Positions 1 to 9,283 of a stretch of 64,000 bases of DNA are shown one piece after another. How positions within the stretch are numbered: position 1 is the first letter of the stretch; the number at the start of each line of letters is the position of its first letter. The notes below the pieces were generated by a model. The model searched no databases. It saw only the letters and a list, made by a program, of their open reading frames with translations, and had not been told where the DNA came from. The position numbers and the translations under genes were made by a program. The stretch comes from Lachnoclostridium sp. UBA5725. Its GTDB lineage: Bacteria > Bacillota > Clostridia > Lachnospirales > Lachnospiraceae. The stretch spans positions 124,001-188,000 of the forward strand of contig DIGJ01000040.1 of NCBI GenBank assembly GCA_002419585.1, read 5' to 3'.

Positions 1-1115
1 CCGTTATCCTTATTCCTATTCTTTTGATATTTATGATTCTCTTGTTATTATTTGAGAGTCATAAGATAGCTCCATTGTTGGCAGAAAAAGAAAGCAATGC
101 CAATATGAATCGAATTCTATATCATCTGTTATATAAATCAGTACATGCCAATAATAAAGAAGAATTATATCAACATATTTTAGATAGCGCCATCGAAGCA
201 ATTCCAATCGCTCAAAAAGGTAGCATTATGCTACTTAACGAAGAGACTGGACTGCTCCATTTTGTTGCGGCAAAAGGTTATGATTTTGATAAACTCAAAA
301 ACACATACATTCGCTTAGAACAAACTTATCTTTATCTTGAATCGAAAGGTGTAATCAACCGCACCGTTGTGATTCATGACCCCTTTGGTTATGATCGAAA
401 AAAATTCGGTGAAAAAAACATCGAACAGATCCTTGATGCGGGAACTGAAAATGTTATGTCAACGCTAAGTTCGCCTATTATTTTCAACAATAAACTTCAT
501 GGCATGATTAATATTGAAAGCAAGTATGTGAACGCTTTTACCAGTTCAGACCAAACGACGAGCGAACTATTTGCTCTTGAAATCATCAATGTAATCAAAC
601 TTTTTACCTTTAAGGAACAACTTACCTATGTTTCGAATCATGATTCCCTAACAAAAACCTATAATCGGAATTATTTTAATGAAATCATACCTGATCAATT
701 GTTACTTGCCAAAGAAAAACATTATCCATTGACACTTGTTTCGATTGATTTAAACAATTTAAAGAGATCCAATGATTGTTACGGACATGAATGCGGTGAT
801 ATGCTCCTCGCTCATTTTACGTCCTACATTCAAGAAAACTTACCAAAAAATACATATTTTTTTCGATATGGCGGGGATGAATTCTTCTTGCTTCTTCCAG
901 ACTATACCAAAGATGCAGCTGAAAACTTAATAACCTCTTTGTCTGATATATTAAAAAAGAATTCATTAAAATATAATGAACAGTCGATCGAACTTTCATT
1001 TTGTTACGGTATGTCTATGTTTCCAACGGAGCATACGGATATTGATGGATTGATGCGATTAGCTGATGAGAGAATGTATCAGCAAAAAAGGCAATACCAT
1101 TTTTCATTGCATTAA
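1..1115 (+). CDS. GAF-GGDEF protein, 5' end cut by window edge
   Basis: The reading frame is open to the first base of the window (codons begin at base 3), so this is the C-terminal part of a longer protein. The visible part starts with a hydrophobic stretch (a membrane helix), then a region resembling a GAF domain (roughly residues 35-190, counted from the TTG at 24) and a C-terminal GGDEF domain with an intact GGDEF signature at about residue 283. The product-inhibition I-site (RxxD upstream of GGDEF) is not present; the equivalent positions read PKNT. By family it should be a membrane-anchored diguanylate cyclase making c-di-GMP, probably controlled by a signal at the GAF domain. It runs convergently into the anti-sigma gene with only 3 bases between the stops. 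Confidence 0.85.
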   Translation, partial: VILIPILLIFMILLLLFESHKIAPLLAEKESNANMNRILYHLLYKSVHANNKEELYQHILDSAIEAIPIAQKGSIMLLNEETGLLHFVAAKGYDFDKLKNTYIRLEQTYLYLESKGVINRTVVIHDPFGYDRKKFGEKNIEQILDAGTENVMSTLSSPIIFNNKLHGMINIESKYVNAFTSSDQTTSELFALEIINVIKLFTFKEQLTYVSNHDSLTKTYNRNYFNEIIPDQLLLAKEKHYPLTLVSIDLNNLKRSNDCYGHECGDMLLAHFTSYIQENLPKNTYFFRYGGDEFFLLLPDYTKDAAENLITSLSDILKKNSLKYNEQSIELSFCYGMSMFPTEHTDIDGLMRLADERMYQQKRQYHFSLH

Positions 1116-1118
1116 TGT

Positions 1119-2096
1119 TTAATAAATATATAGCGCATCTGCTAACGTTTGAAATTGGGAAATACTTTGTGAGTATTTTTTTATGTCCTTCCCCATCATA
1201 TTCTTAGCATCATCCAAAGTTACTGTCTTTGTGACAATTTCTTTGCCATTATCATATGTCCAAGAAATTTCGCTCAGATTATCAATAAGCGCTAACATTA
1301 CATAACCATATTGAGTCATTCTACTATTGAATAAATCTTCCTTTGCAATGACAGTTTCAAACTCCAAGGTCCAACCATAGGGTTCTGCCTTTGTCTGTAG
1401 TGAATTCTTAAAATTGCCAAACTTATCTACTAGTTTTAATGCTCCTACTACACTTCCATTGGCAGACATATCTCCAATATAGGCATGCTTGGTTTTATAA
1501 AGATCATTTACTTCTTTGGTAATTAACGCGCCATTTTCCCAAATGGTATTATCATAAAGATAAACTGCATTTATACCCTCTGGTATTTGATAACCGACAT
1601 AAAAGTCATTCTTATCTTCCGAAGGATAAGCCACACGCTCTGACAATGAAAGATATGCCTTATCTCCATCTATTCTCACATCATAATCCTTATAAACCAT
1701 TGAACTGCTTTCCAACTCTCCTTGCACTATTAGGCAATACTTTTCTTTTTCTGCTTGAACTGGAGAATACAATAATTCATAATCCGAAATCCCTTTTGAT
1801 TGAAATCCGATTATATAGCATTTCATGAATATGATTGATAGAAAAAGTAAGGTTGTAGCAACGATACCCATCATCATATTTCTGTTTGAACGAAGTTTTA
1901 TTTTCTTTAAATAATCCACTTCTTTTGTTGGCATCGTCGATTCCATAGGCATTTTCATCTTTTCAAGCACATTGCGACATTCATCGCATGATGATAAATG
2001 CTCCTCTATCTCATTATTTGTGACCTCACTGGTTAATCCATCCAAAAAAGATGGAAGCAGATCTCGCACAATTTCACATTTTAATGAATCACTCAT
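1119..2096 (-). CDS. Anti-sigma factor, zf-HC2 type
   Basis: This 325-residue protein begins with an anti-sigma zinc finger: His33, Cys37 and Cys40 form the HxxxCxxC core, with Cys7 as a likely further ligand. One membrane helix follows at about residues 73-93, and the remaining ~230 residues should lie outside the cell. The start codon overlaps the upstream ECF sigma gene by 8 bases, so the two are translationally coupled. The layout fits the usual arrangement in which the cytoplasmic N-terminus holds the sigma factor at the membrane and the outer domain senses a signal. The sensory domain is not one I recognise. Confidence 0.85.
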   Translation of the reverse strand: MSDSLKCEIVRDLLPSFLDGLTSEVTNNEIEEHLSSCDECRNVLEKMKMPMESTMPTKEVDYLKKIKLRSNRNMMMGIVATTLLFLSIIFMKCYIIGFQSKGISDYELLYSPVQAEKEKYCLIVQGELESSSMVYKDYDVRIDGDKAYLSLSERVAYPSEDKNDFYVGYQIPEGINAVYLYDNTIWENGALITKEVNDLYKTKHAYIGDMSANGSVVGALKLVDKFGNFKNSLQTKAEPYGWTLEFETVIAKEDLFNSRMTQYGYVMLALIDNLSEISWTYDNGKEIVTKTVTLDDAKNMMGKDIKKYSQSISQFQTLADALYIY

Positions 2097-2586
2097 TTTT
2101 CATTACCTCCTCTAATAATCTTTCTTTCCCTCTATAATAGGTTACCCTTGCCCAATTTTCACTCTGCCCTAAAATCTCTCCAATTTCACGAAAGGATAAA
2201 TCGGCTGATAACCTTAGATATATCACCTCACGCTGTGGTTCTTTCAGATTATGCAAAGCTTTCATAATCTGTATCTTATTCATATCTGACAATACCGATT
2301 CTTCTGGCGATGGCATTTGAAGAAATTGTTTATCCTCATCCAGACTTTCTTCCAAATGAAACTTTTTACAATGATTTCGCCATAGATTTTTTGCTATTGC
2401 ACATAACCAGGTAGATATTTTACAGCTTCCGTCATATTTTGAAATACATCGCATTGCCTGATAGAACGTTTCCTGCATCAAATCCTGTGCAGTATCTTCA
2501 TCATGCGACATGGAAATGAGGTATCGGTATACTGTTTTTGAATGTTCCATATATATTTTCTCCATTGCTTTCTGCCTATCTTCCAA
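2089..2586 (-). CDS. ECF-type RNA polymerase sigma factor
   Basis: The protein has the region 2 signature DLMQETFYQAMR and the region 4 helix-turn-helix around LSFREIGEILGQ, with nothing between them, as in group IV (ECF) sigma factors. The frame can be opened at an ATG at 2625, but no ribosome site precedes that codon and a predicted promoter puts transcript start at about 2626. An AAGGAGG lies inside the extended frame, so I choose the TTG at 2586 (165 residues). It overlaps the anti-sigma gene by 8 bases. Such pairs usually activate their own promoter plus an envelope- or stress-related regulon. Confidence 0.85.
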   Translation of the reverse strand: MEDRQKAMEKIYMEHSKTVYRYLISMSHDEDTAQDLMQETFYQAMRCISKYDGSCKISTWLCAIAKNLWRNHCKKFHLEESLDEDKQFLQMPSPEESVLSDMNKIQIMKALHNLKEPQREVIYLRLSADLSFREIGEILGQSENWARVTYYRGKERLLEEVMKNE

Positions 2587-2632
2587 CGTTTTTATATTCC
2601 TCCTTTCTCCTAATTTTGAATGCATTCCTATG

Positions 2633-2662
2633 TTAATAGCAGTTTTTTTGATTTCGTTACAA
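2633..2662 (-). promoter_or_regulatory. Candidate sigma-A promoter of the sigma/anti-sigma pair
   Basis: On the minus strand a TTGTAA box (2657-2662) is followed after 18 bases by TATTAA (2633-2638), giving transcript start near 2626. That would make the ATG at 2625 leaderless and supports the internal TTG start. A TGTAAC overlapping the -35 box could also be read by an ECF sigma factor, so autoregulation is possible. Confidence 0.45.
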
Positions 2663-2702
2663 AAAACTTACAATTTTTTTCCTCAATATTTTTACTCATA
2701 AT

Positions 2703-2754
2703 AAAAAATACTTCTCTAGAATTGTACCATACTGATACAACAATAGAGAAGTAT
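2703..2754 (-). terminator. Intrinsic terminator after the AraC gene
   Basis: The 11-base arms ATACTTCTCTA and TAGAGAAGTAT (2708-2718 and 2744-2754) are perfect, with an inner TTGTA/TACAA stem. On the minus strand the hairpin is followed by a T run, just beyond the AraC stop at 2762. Confidence 0.8.
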
Positions 2755-2761
2755 ATCATTC

Positions 2762-3640
2762 TCAAATGCGTTTTTTCACTGCCATCATTTCTATATAACC
2801 TCGTTTGCCGATTGGTTCCAATTGAATCCTTGGATTCGATTTATCCCATTCATATCCTACCATTTGAGGATTGTACTTACCAATGGATTCCTGTACTTCA
2901 TCAATTGCCTGGCAATAGTCTTCTTCCAAAAATGGCTCTCCCTGAAACATCATATAATCCGCTTCCGGTAATGTAATCACATCAAACCCATCCGGGACAT
3001 CTCCTGTATAATCAATTGCTACTTCTACACCCTGTACATATTCCGAAGTTTGAGGCGTACGATACTGCTCTGGGAGCCATAAACACACGGGCTCTCCACT
3101 GATTGTCTGCATACTTGTCAGCAATCCCCACACATCACATCCAACTTCCTCACAATAGGAAAAATACTCATTAGCCGTTATTCCTCGTTTGATTAGAACT
3201 TTTCTCGCTGGTTTATGAATAATCTGTATAAATACATTTTTTACGTCTCTCATTTTATGCTCCTTTCGAATCTCATTGTATATCACACCATAAGGTATGA
3301 ATAAACTGATTGGCACAGGATTTTTCGCATATTCGGCTGGATTGTATCCAAATTCACGTCGAAACGCTCTTTGATATCCATCCACGCTCGAAAAACCCAT
3401 GTCAAAGGCTACATCTATCACTTTACAATTCTCACTTTTCAGCTGTAATGCCGATCTTGACAATCGAAACCGTCTCATATAATCTGCCGGTGTGTAATTG
3501 GTATATTCCTTGAATAATCGATAGGAATACCAAGGAGAGAATAAGGATACATTTGCAAGATCTGCTAATGTAATATTCTCATAAATATGTTTTTCGATAT
3601 AATCTTGCATTCTTTGAACCGCCAGTGCCTGCTCCTGCAT
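2762..3640 (-). CDS. AraC-family regulator with GyrI-like effector domain
   Basis: The N-terminal ~105 residues are a paired helix-turn-helix domain of the AraC/XylS type (ADLANVSLFSPWYSYRLFKE, then AFDMGFSSVDGYQRAFRREF). The C-terminal ~170 residues look like a GyrI/SOUL-type ligand-binding domain (from about QIIHKPARKVLI to the end), which in relatives binds small hydrophobic or cationic drugs. A GTG at 3649 is in frame but abuts the Shine-Dalgarno; AGGAGG with 8-base spacing points to the ATG at 3640 (292 residues). It lies next to an ABC-2 exporter on the same strand, so it may control drug or peptide efflux, which is inference. Confidence 0.85.
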   Translation of the reverse strand: MQEQALAVQRMQDYIEKHIYENITLADLANVSLFSPWYSYRLFKEYTNYTPADYMRRFRLSRSALQLKSENCKVIDVAFDMGFSSVDGYQRAFRREFGYNPAEYAKNPVPISLFIPYGVIYNEIRKEHKMRDVKNVFIQIIHKPARKVLIKRGITANEYFSYCEEVGCDVWGLLTSMQTISGEPVCLWLPEQYRTPQTSEYVQGVEVAIDYTGDVPDGFDVITLPEADYMMFQGEPFLEEDYCQAIDEVQESIGKYNPQMVGYEWDKSNPRIQLEPIGKRGYIEMMAVKKRI

Positions 3641-3730
3641 CCTCTTCACCTCCTGATAACACTATCATACATCATCGTAACCATTTTTTCCCGACTTATT
3701 TTGCTATTTTATATATCCCATGATTTAAAA

Positions 3731-4474
3731 TTATTCCCAACGGAAATATTGAATGGAACAAGCAATGCAAACAGTCGCAATGATAACCATAACTATGACC
3801 GGTATGAAAGTACTCTCAACTTCGATTCCAAGCGTCGCTGCTTTTAATACTTTAATACCCTGTGTAAGTGGCATAAAATCCACCACTTTTTGCATTGGTA
3901 CCGGCATTACCTCATATGGCAAGGTTGCCCCGGAAAAAACAAGCATTGGAAAGTATAGTAAAGATGCTATGATAGAAGCACTCTTACTGTTCTTTGCCAC
4001 ACCTCCAACTAGCATTCCAATACTAAACATGGATAATAAAACCAACGACCATCCTACCAAAAAGGTAAACAAAGAACCACGTATCTGCACCTTCCATGCC
4101 AGCTTTGCAACGATCCAGAGTATTACAACTGATACTAGTGAATATAAAATATAGATCACAAGATGAACGAATAGAAGTATGCCAGGACTAATAGGCGTTA
4201 CCTGAAACCGTTTTAGTATTTTACGTTCTCGATACTCTGAAATCATGATTGGCAATCCCATTAACCCGCCCGCGCAAATTGCAATCGTTGAAACAGCTCC
4301 AAAGGATTGTTCCAGGAATGTATATTGAGCACCGTTAAATGCTGGCTTATTCCCGTAAATCACTCCAAGGATAATCAACACAACAACGGGCATAATGATT
4401 GCGAATATCACCATATTCATATCACGAATCGATAGTTTTCCTTCTATCTTTAACATTTTCCGAAAGGTATTCAT
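3731..4474 (-). CDS. ABC-2 type transporter permease
   Basis: The 247-residue protein has about six hydrophobic segments and the typical ABC-2 layout: a cytoplasmic N-terminus, a helix ending near VVVLIILGV, and LVFSGATLPYEVMP before the last helices. The frame extends upstream to 4528, but GAGGAGG inside the end of the ATPase gene with 9-base spacing selects the ATG at 4474, one base after the ATPase stop. With the preceding ATPase it should form an exporter; the substrate (drug, lipid or peptide) cannot be read from sequence. Confidence 0.87.
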   Translation of the reverse strand: MNTFRKMLKIEGKLSIRDMNMVIFAIIMPVVVLIILGVIYGNKPAFNGAQYTFLEQSFGAVSTIAICAGGLMGLPIMISEYRERKILKRFQVTPISPGILLFVHLVIYILYSLVSVVILWIVAKLAWKVQIRGSLFTFLVGWSLVLLSMFSIGMLVGGVAKNSKSASIIASLLYFPMLVFSGATLPYEVMPVPMQKVVDFMPLTQGIKVLKAATLGIEVESTFIPVIVMVIIATVCIACSIQYFRWE

Positions 4475-4475
4475 T

Positions 4476-5195
4476 CTATTTGCCCTCCTCATCTGCATAC
4501 CAAAGATACGCATCTTCAAATTTGTCATAAGGACTTGCCTTGATTGCTTCTTCTACTGTTCCATAAAATACGGTATTTCCTTTATTTAGAATGCAAATCA
4601 CATCACACAATGCTTCCACCTCATCCATAAAGTGAGAGGTCAGTACAATGGTCAAACCATTTTTCTTTAAATTTTCTAATGTCAACCATACTTCACGCCT
4701 TGCCTTTACGTCCAATCCTGTTGTCAGCTCATCTAAAAATACAATTTGTGGATTACCTATCAATGCCAGGACAATAAACAATCTTTGACGTTCTCCACCG
4801 GATAGGTCTTTTACAAGACTTTTTTCTTTGTCCAAGATATGAAACTCTTTTAATAATTTATGCCAATCCATGCTTTCCTTATAAAGAGACGCCGTTTCTT
4901 CACATAACTCGTTCACTTTTATTTCTCTTTGATAATTGGATTCCTGGAACTGAACGCTTACCTTTTGAAACAATTGTTTTCTCTGTGTAATTGCGTTCAT
5001 ACCTAGAATCGATACCTTGCCTGAATTTGCTTTCTTTGTTCCTAAGATACATTCAATACTTGTACTTTTTCCCGCTCCATTCGCGCCTAATAATCCGAGA
5101 ACCATTCCTTTCTTTACCGTCAGATTCAGATTGTTTACTGCTATTTTCGTGCCATACGATTTTGAAAGTTGCCTTACATTTACTACTTCTTCCAT
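4476..5195 (-). CDS. ABC transporter ATP-binding protein
   Basis: All core motifs are present: Walker A GANGAGKS, signature LSGGERQR, Walker B IVFLDELTTGLD and the H-loop TSHFMDE. The 239-residue length and sequence style fit the ABC-2 exporter group (CcmA/DrrA-like). A strong GGAGG precedes the ATG. It is followed directly by the permease gene, and the gene upstream is a two-component system separated by a terminator, so the exporter probably has its own promoter in 5196-5270. Confidence 0.92.
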   Translation of the reverse strand: MEEVVNVRQLSKSYGTKIAVNNLNLTVKKGMVLGLLGANGAGKSTSIECILGTKKANSGKVSILGMNAITQRKQLFQKVSVQFQESNYQREIKVNELCEETASLYKESMDWHKLLKEFHILDKEKSLVKDLSGGERQRLFIVLALIGNPQIVFLDELTTGLDVKARREVWLTLENLKKNGLTIVLTSHFMDEVEALCDVICILNKGNTVFYGTVEEAIKASPYDKFEDAYLWYADEEGK

Positions 5196-5270
5196 GTCTT
5201 TTCCTCCAATCTTTTACGAACTTTATCATATCGCATCGGCACTCTATACTCTCGACTTTTCTTGCTATCA

Positions 5271-5319
5271 TAAAAAATCCTTCGTGTATTAACTCTTTTG
5301 AGTTTAATATACGAAGGAT
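5271..5319 (-). terminator. Terminator after the two-component operon
   Basis: A near-perfect ~19-bp inverted repeat (5277-5319, arms beginning ATCCTTCGT and ending ACGAAGGAT; one bulged A and one G.T position) is followed by TTTTTT on the minus strand. It lies ~100 bases after the histidine kinase stop and separates that operon from the ABC exporter genes. Confidence 0.78.
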
Positions 5320-5421
5320 AATCATGCTTTCTTTCTTATATTTCTTAAATCTGGCCAAAGTCATTCGATAATCGAAAGAAATGAAAGGTTTATTATAAAA
5401 ATCTTTCCCACATAAATTTCT

Positions 5422-6813
5422 TTAAAAGAATAATTTCGTATCAACACCGTCTCGTAGCTCACTCTCCATCTGAATGCTTCCGCCATGCTTTTTCATGATT
5501 TCACTTGCAATTGCAAGACCTAATCCCACTCCACCTTTTTTACTATTTCTTGCATGGTCACTTCGGTAAAACTGCTCCAATGCGTGTTCTAAACTTTCTT
5601 TGGTCATGCCTACGCCAAAATCCCGGATTTCAATCACCGTCCAATTTGTTTCGCGACTGATTCGAACATAGAGTTTTCTTCCATCCATACCATACTTAAT
5701 TGAGTTATCAATCACATTACGCACGGCTCTTCCAAGACGTTCCTTATCCCAGTTTCCTATATATTTTTCATCCTGGATATCGAAAATCAGTTCATACTTA
5801 TTATCTTCAAAAAAAGCATAATACTCAATCAAAATCTCTCGGAGCATCTCAGCGGCATCAAACGTTGTTCGGTGAAGCTCATAATTTCCCATGTCAAGTC
5901 TGGAAAAATCGAGCAGTTCCGTTAAGATTTGATTCATATACACTGCTTTTCTATGTATGATATCAACATATGTTTTCTGCTCCTGCTCATTGTCAAAAAT
6001 GCCATCTTGAATCATTTCTGAATAACCCATAATAGACGACATTGGTGTTCGTAAATCATGCGCCAAGTTTGATACTAGCATTTTCCGATTTTGTTCATAG
6101 TGATTTCGAATCGTAAGTTGATGATTCAGATTTTCCGCCATCTGATCAAAACGATCAGCTAACTCCCCGATTTCATCCTTTCTACAATCACCGATACGAA
6201 TATTTGGATTATCAAAATTGTAGTTACGCATCACGGAATATATCTTTTCCAACCTAGTTCTGCTTTTTTTCGTAAAAAGGAATAAAATGATACTAGTAAT
6301 AACAACGGTAATAAAAAATCCCACCAGACCTATTTTCCCTAGTATTCCTGTTCCTCGTGAAAAATTAAATTCATATGTCATGGCTTCAAAATATTTCTTG
6401 TCCACATAGCAAATAATGATATATGTCTGGTCGCTTATTGCAAAGGAAGACGCAGCAACTTCATACTTTTGGTTTACTTCACTCGTTCCTTGCACTTCGT
6501 CCAAAAGTTCTGCCTCATTCTTTGGAACAGGTAGTTTTCCAGTACTCTGAGCCGCCTCAACACCATCGCGAAGTAGCAAAAATTCCATTTCCTCATACTT
6601 ATGTGCTAACTTCAAAAACCTTGGTTTAATATTCTCATCATTTTCTGCTTGCATCGAATCTTTTATTTCTTTCACAGCACTTAACATATCTGCTTGTTTG
6701 ACTCCGCTAAAATATCCATAATTGACTAGATAATAGGTACTGAACAAAAATAGCAGGACCGACATTGCAATTGAAATCCAAAAGGTTAACAATATTTTTG
6801 TTTTTATTTTCAT
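5422..6813 (-). CDS. Sensor histidine kinase
   Basis: Order of parts: N-terminal membrane helix, an extracytoplasmic segment of ~135 residues, a second helix (about 160-180), HAMP, the HisKA dimerisation domain with phospho-acceptor His252 in LAHDLRTP, then the ATPase domain with N-box Asn370, G1 DFGVGM (398-403) and G2 GVGLGLAI. The total of 463 residues is normal for the family. Its ATG overlaps the response-regulator stop by 4 bases (ATGA), so the two are translationally coupled partners. The signal is unknown; the linked membrane beta-lactamase-like gene hints at the cell envelope. Confidence 0.93.
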   Translation of the reverse strand: MKIKTKILLTFWISIAMSVLLFLFSTYYLVNYGYFSGVKQADMLSAVKEIKDSMQAENDENIKPRFLKLAHKYEEMEFLLLRDGVEAAQSTGKLPVPKNEAELLDEVQGTSEVNQKYEVAASSFAISDQTYIIICYVDKKYFEAMTYEFNFSRGTGILGKIGLVGFFITVVITSIILFLFTKKSRTRLEKIYSVMRNYNFDNPNIRIGDCRKDEIGELADRFDQMAENLNHQLTIRNHYEQNRKMLVSNLAHDLRTPMSSIMGYSEMIQDGIFDNEQEQKTYVDIIHRKAVYMNQILTELLDFSRLDMGNYELHRTTFDAAEMLREILIEYYAFFEDNKYELIFDIQDEKYIGNWDKERLGRAVRNVIDNSIKYGMDGRKLYVRISRETNWTVIEIRDFGVGMTKESLEHALEQFYRSDHARNSKKGGVGLGLAIASEIMKKHGGSIQMESELRDGVDTKLFF

Positions 6814-7502
6814 CCGAATCGATACCCAATCCCTCTTATTGTGTTAATGATTTTTGGTTCCTTTGTATTTTCTTCGATTTTATCCCGTAAATGACTGATA
6901 TATACCATGACGGTATTATCGTCTTCAAAACCATCCTCCCAAACCTGGTGATAAATCTGACTCTTAGTAAAAACACGTTTTGGATTTTCCAAAAATAACT
7001 TTAATAGTAACAGTTCTTTTCCTGTCAGTTCAACAACAGTTCCCCTTACTTCCACTACATAACTGGTTAGATTCATACGAATTCCTTCGTACTCCAAAAA
7101 ATCCGCTTTTTGCTCCATACTCTTTTGTCTTCGTAACTGTGATTTAACACGTGCCATAAATTCGCCAGGGCTGAAGGGTTTGGTCACATAATCATTTGCT
7201 CCTAGTCCCAATCCCAAGACCTTGTCATATTCCTCTCCTCTGGCACTTAATAATATAACTGGAAGGTTTTCCCTCATTTGACGAATTCGCTTGATCGTCT
7301 CAAATCCATCCATTCCTTCCATCATAATATCTAAGATAACCAAACTGACGGTCTCATTCTCTAGAATCGCTAATGCCTTCTCCCCCGTGTCGCAAGGAAT
7401 GCCTGCTATTCCATCACGAATGAGATATTTTAAGATAATTTCCCGAATTTCTTCTTCGTCATCTACAATCAAGACCTTATCTTTTTCTATATATTCTGCC
7501 AT
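6810..7502 (-). CDS. OmpR/PhoB-family response regulator
   Basis: The receiver domain has the acidic pair DD (14-15), phosphorylation site Asp58 in VILDIMM, and the switch lysine in KPFSPGEF; a winged-helix DNA-binding domain follows (LTGKELLLLKLFLENPKRV to the C-terminal GIGYRFG). A TTG at 7514 is in frame, but GGAGG with 5-base spacing selects the ATG at 7502 (230 residues). It probably shares a transcript with the upstream serine-hydrolase gene, whose stop is 66 bases away. Confidence 0.93.
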   Translation of the reverse strand: MAEYIEKDKVLIVDDEEEIREIILKYLIRDGIAGIPCDTGEKALAILENETVSLVILDIMMEGMDGFETIKRIRQMRENLPVILLSARGEEYDKVLGLGLGANDYVTKPFSPGEFMARVKSQLRRQKSMEQKADFLEYEGIRMNLTSYVVEVRGTVVELTGKELLLLKLFLENPKRVFTKSQIYHQVWEDGFEDDNTVMVYISHLRDKIEENTKEPKIINTIRGIGYRFG

Positions 7503-7568
7503 ACGTTCCTCCAAGCGCTCTTTGTGTTTGTGTAATTACTACTATTCTAGCATAGAATTTAGCAAAAC

Positions 7569-9017
7569 TCACTTCTTCTGTCTGGCTTTTTGATAAAATC
7601 TGCCATGTAATGTCCATAATACAAGGAAAATCAATAGTTCAATATTAACCCATATAAATTCTTTGGGTAGAAATGTGAAAGCATAATAATTATCGAAATG
7701 GTAGCATATTTTAAACGGAAGTCTTGTATAGAACAATACGATATAAGCGATAGCAAATAGTATCGAAAGAATACTTCGAACGATGATTCTTTTCCCTTTT
7801 CTAGCTTCGATTTTACCTACTTTTTTCTGATAAGAAAAGATACCTGCATAGATTAATAGTAGGATACTTTCCACTGCTATTATCCATTGAACTAGTTTAT
7901 GAATCCTTTGCATCTGGGAATCACGGACCGGCTCACCTAGTACAACTTTCCCCCACTTTTCCATCAGTTCATAGGTCATATAATAGGCTTTATCGGAATT
8001 TGTTAACACAACCATTCCATTCTGACTGGCAGGTTCAAATGCAAACTGGGCATTCCAACCGGTCAAAGTCCCATTATGCTCATAGACCGTTTTTCCATTT
8101 TTCAGTTCTCTTGGAATAATCCCAAGCGCATAAACACCACCTGCATTCTGCGTATTTTCTTGTACCTGAAACATGATTTGATTGCCTTCGTTGTGATATC
8201 GAATTAACTCTTTCACGAAAATAGCCAAATCATTTGAGGTCGTTGTCACTCCACCAGCGCCATTCATCACAATTGGTGTCACATTTATCGCAGTCGCTAA
8301 TCCAGCATAAGGCGTCGCTAATCCCTTCGCTTCATTTGCATAATCGGTATCATACATTCCTAACGATTCAAATACATGTTGCTTCATATACGTTTCAAAC
8401 TTGATACCGGTAACATCTTCAATCACCAGCTGACATATTCCAAATCCAGAAAACTCCGAATATTCAAATTGTTGTCCTGGATTTCTTTTGAGGTGAATAT
8501 TCCTCTCTTTTAACGCCTGCGCTATTGTTGGTAAAGGTTCTTTATATCCATTTTCATCGCTGCCTGAAATTCCACTTGTATGGCTCATTAACGTTCGTAA
8601 TGTCACTTTATCTACATCGTATCCATTCTCTGGAATCTTCCATGAACTTAAGTATTGATTCACTGGTGTATCTAAATCAAGTGTTCCATCGTCCACTAAC
8701 TGCATGACTGCATAAGCCGTAACTGTTTTGGAAATCGATGCAATCTTAAACTTTGTATGTTGGCTCACTTCTACCTTTGACTTCTTATTTGCGTAGCCAT
8801 AATTTTTTACTTCTGAGATCTGCCCATTTTGTATTAATATGACTGCTGCCCCTTGGGGAGCGTACTTATTAACGGTCTGATCTACAAAGTCGCCTTTGTT
8901 TTTGGTAATTACGAAAATGGCAATTATTAAAGCAAATATTAATAAAACGATTATCGCAATTATCTTTTTTACATTTTGGGGGTTCCTATTTCTTTGCTTC
9001 AGGTCTCTTTGCTGCAT
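7569..9017 (-). CDS. Membrane-anchored serine beta-lactamase/PBP4*-like protein
   Basis: An N-terminal membrane anchor (about 18-37) leads into a beta-lactamase-fold (S12/class C-like) domain: the SxxK motif is Ser94-Ile-Ser-Lys97, and the late HxG-type motif reads HNGTLTGW. Three further membrane helices lie at the C-terminus. The usual second motif YxN reads Tyr186-Ser-Glu188, so the asparagine is replaced. The family contains peptidases and esterases acting on D-amino-acid peptides; true beta-lactam resistance is unlikely. It precedes the response regulator/kinase genes on the same strand, so envelope sensing or remodelling is a reasonable guess. Confidence 0.85.
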   Translation of the reverse strand: MQQRDLKQRNRNPQNVKKIIAIIVLLIFALIIAIFVITKNKGDFVDQTVNKYAPQGAAVILIQNGQISEVKNYGYANKKSKVEVSQHTKFKIASISKTVTAYAVMQLVDDGTLDLDTPVNQYLSSWKIPENGYDVDKVTLRTLMSHTSGISGSDENGYKEPLPTIAQALKERNIHLKRNPGQQFEYSEFSGFGICQLVIEDVTGIKFETYMKQHVFESLGMYDTDYANEAKGLATPYAGLATAINVTPIVMNGAGGVTTTSNDLAIFVKELIRYHNEGNQIMFQVQENTQNAGGVYALGIIPRELKNGKTVYEHNGTLTGWNAQFAFEPASQNGMVVLTNSDKAYYMTYELMEKWGKVVLGEPVRDSQMQRIHKLVQWIIAVESILLLIYAGIFSYQKKVGKIEARKGKRIIVRSILSILFAIAYIVLFYTRLPFKICYHFDNYYAFTFLPKEFIWVNIELLIFLVLWTLHGRFYQKARQKK

Positions 9018-9046
9018 ATCTCATTTCCTACTCTCATTTTATTAGC

Positions 9047-9075
9047 ACTATAAAATTCTATTTTTCTTTGTGCAA
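9047..9075 (-). promoter_or_regulatory. Promoter of the beta-lactamase-like/two-component operon
   Basis: TTGCAC (9070-9075), 17 bases, TATAGT (9047-9052) on the minus strand. Predicted start near 9040 leaves a 23-base leader that holds the AGGA ribosome site. Confidence 0.6.
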
Positions 9076-9180
9076 GTAAAATATTACAAGATTGGATTTA
9101 AATAGAGCATAATGGATTCTTAAAATTGTCATAAAATTTACGGATTATATTTTTACGACTACCTTTTCTATAACAAACTG

Positions 9181-9230
9181 AAAAAATGCCAGAATAAGTT
9201 CTAGTAATATTACTGAGAGCTTACTCTGGC
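9181..9230 (-). terminator. Terminator of the satD-DUF3307 operon
   Basis: GCCAGAATAAG...CTTACTCTGGC (9188-9230) folds into a long stem on the minus strand and is followed by ATTTTTTC, ~55 bases beyond the DUF3307 stop. Confidence 0.75.
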
Positions 9231-9283
9231 TATTCGTATCTTGACTGCTATAAAATTTGGTTTTAAAAAAATCTAAAGCTTTA

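Noticed and set aside
5053..5364. Minus-strand 103-codon ORF overlapping the ABC ATPase start
   Set aside because: It runs through a terminator hairpin and most of its length is in another frame of the ATPase gene; no ribosome site.
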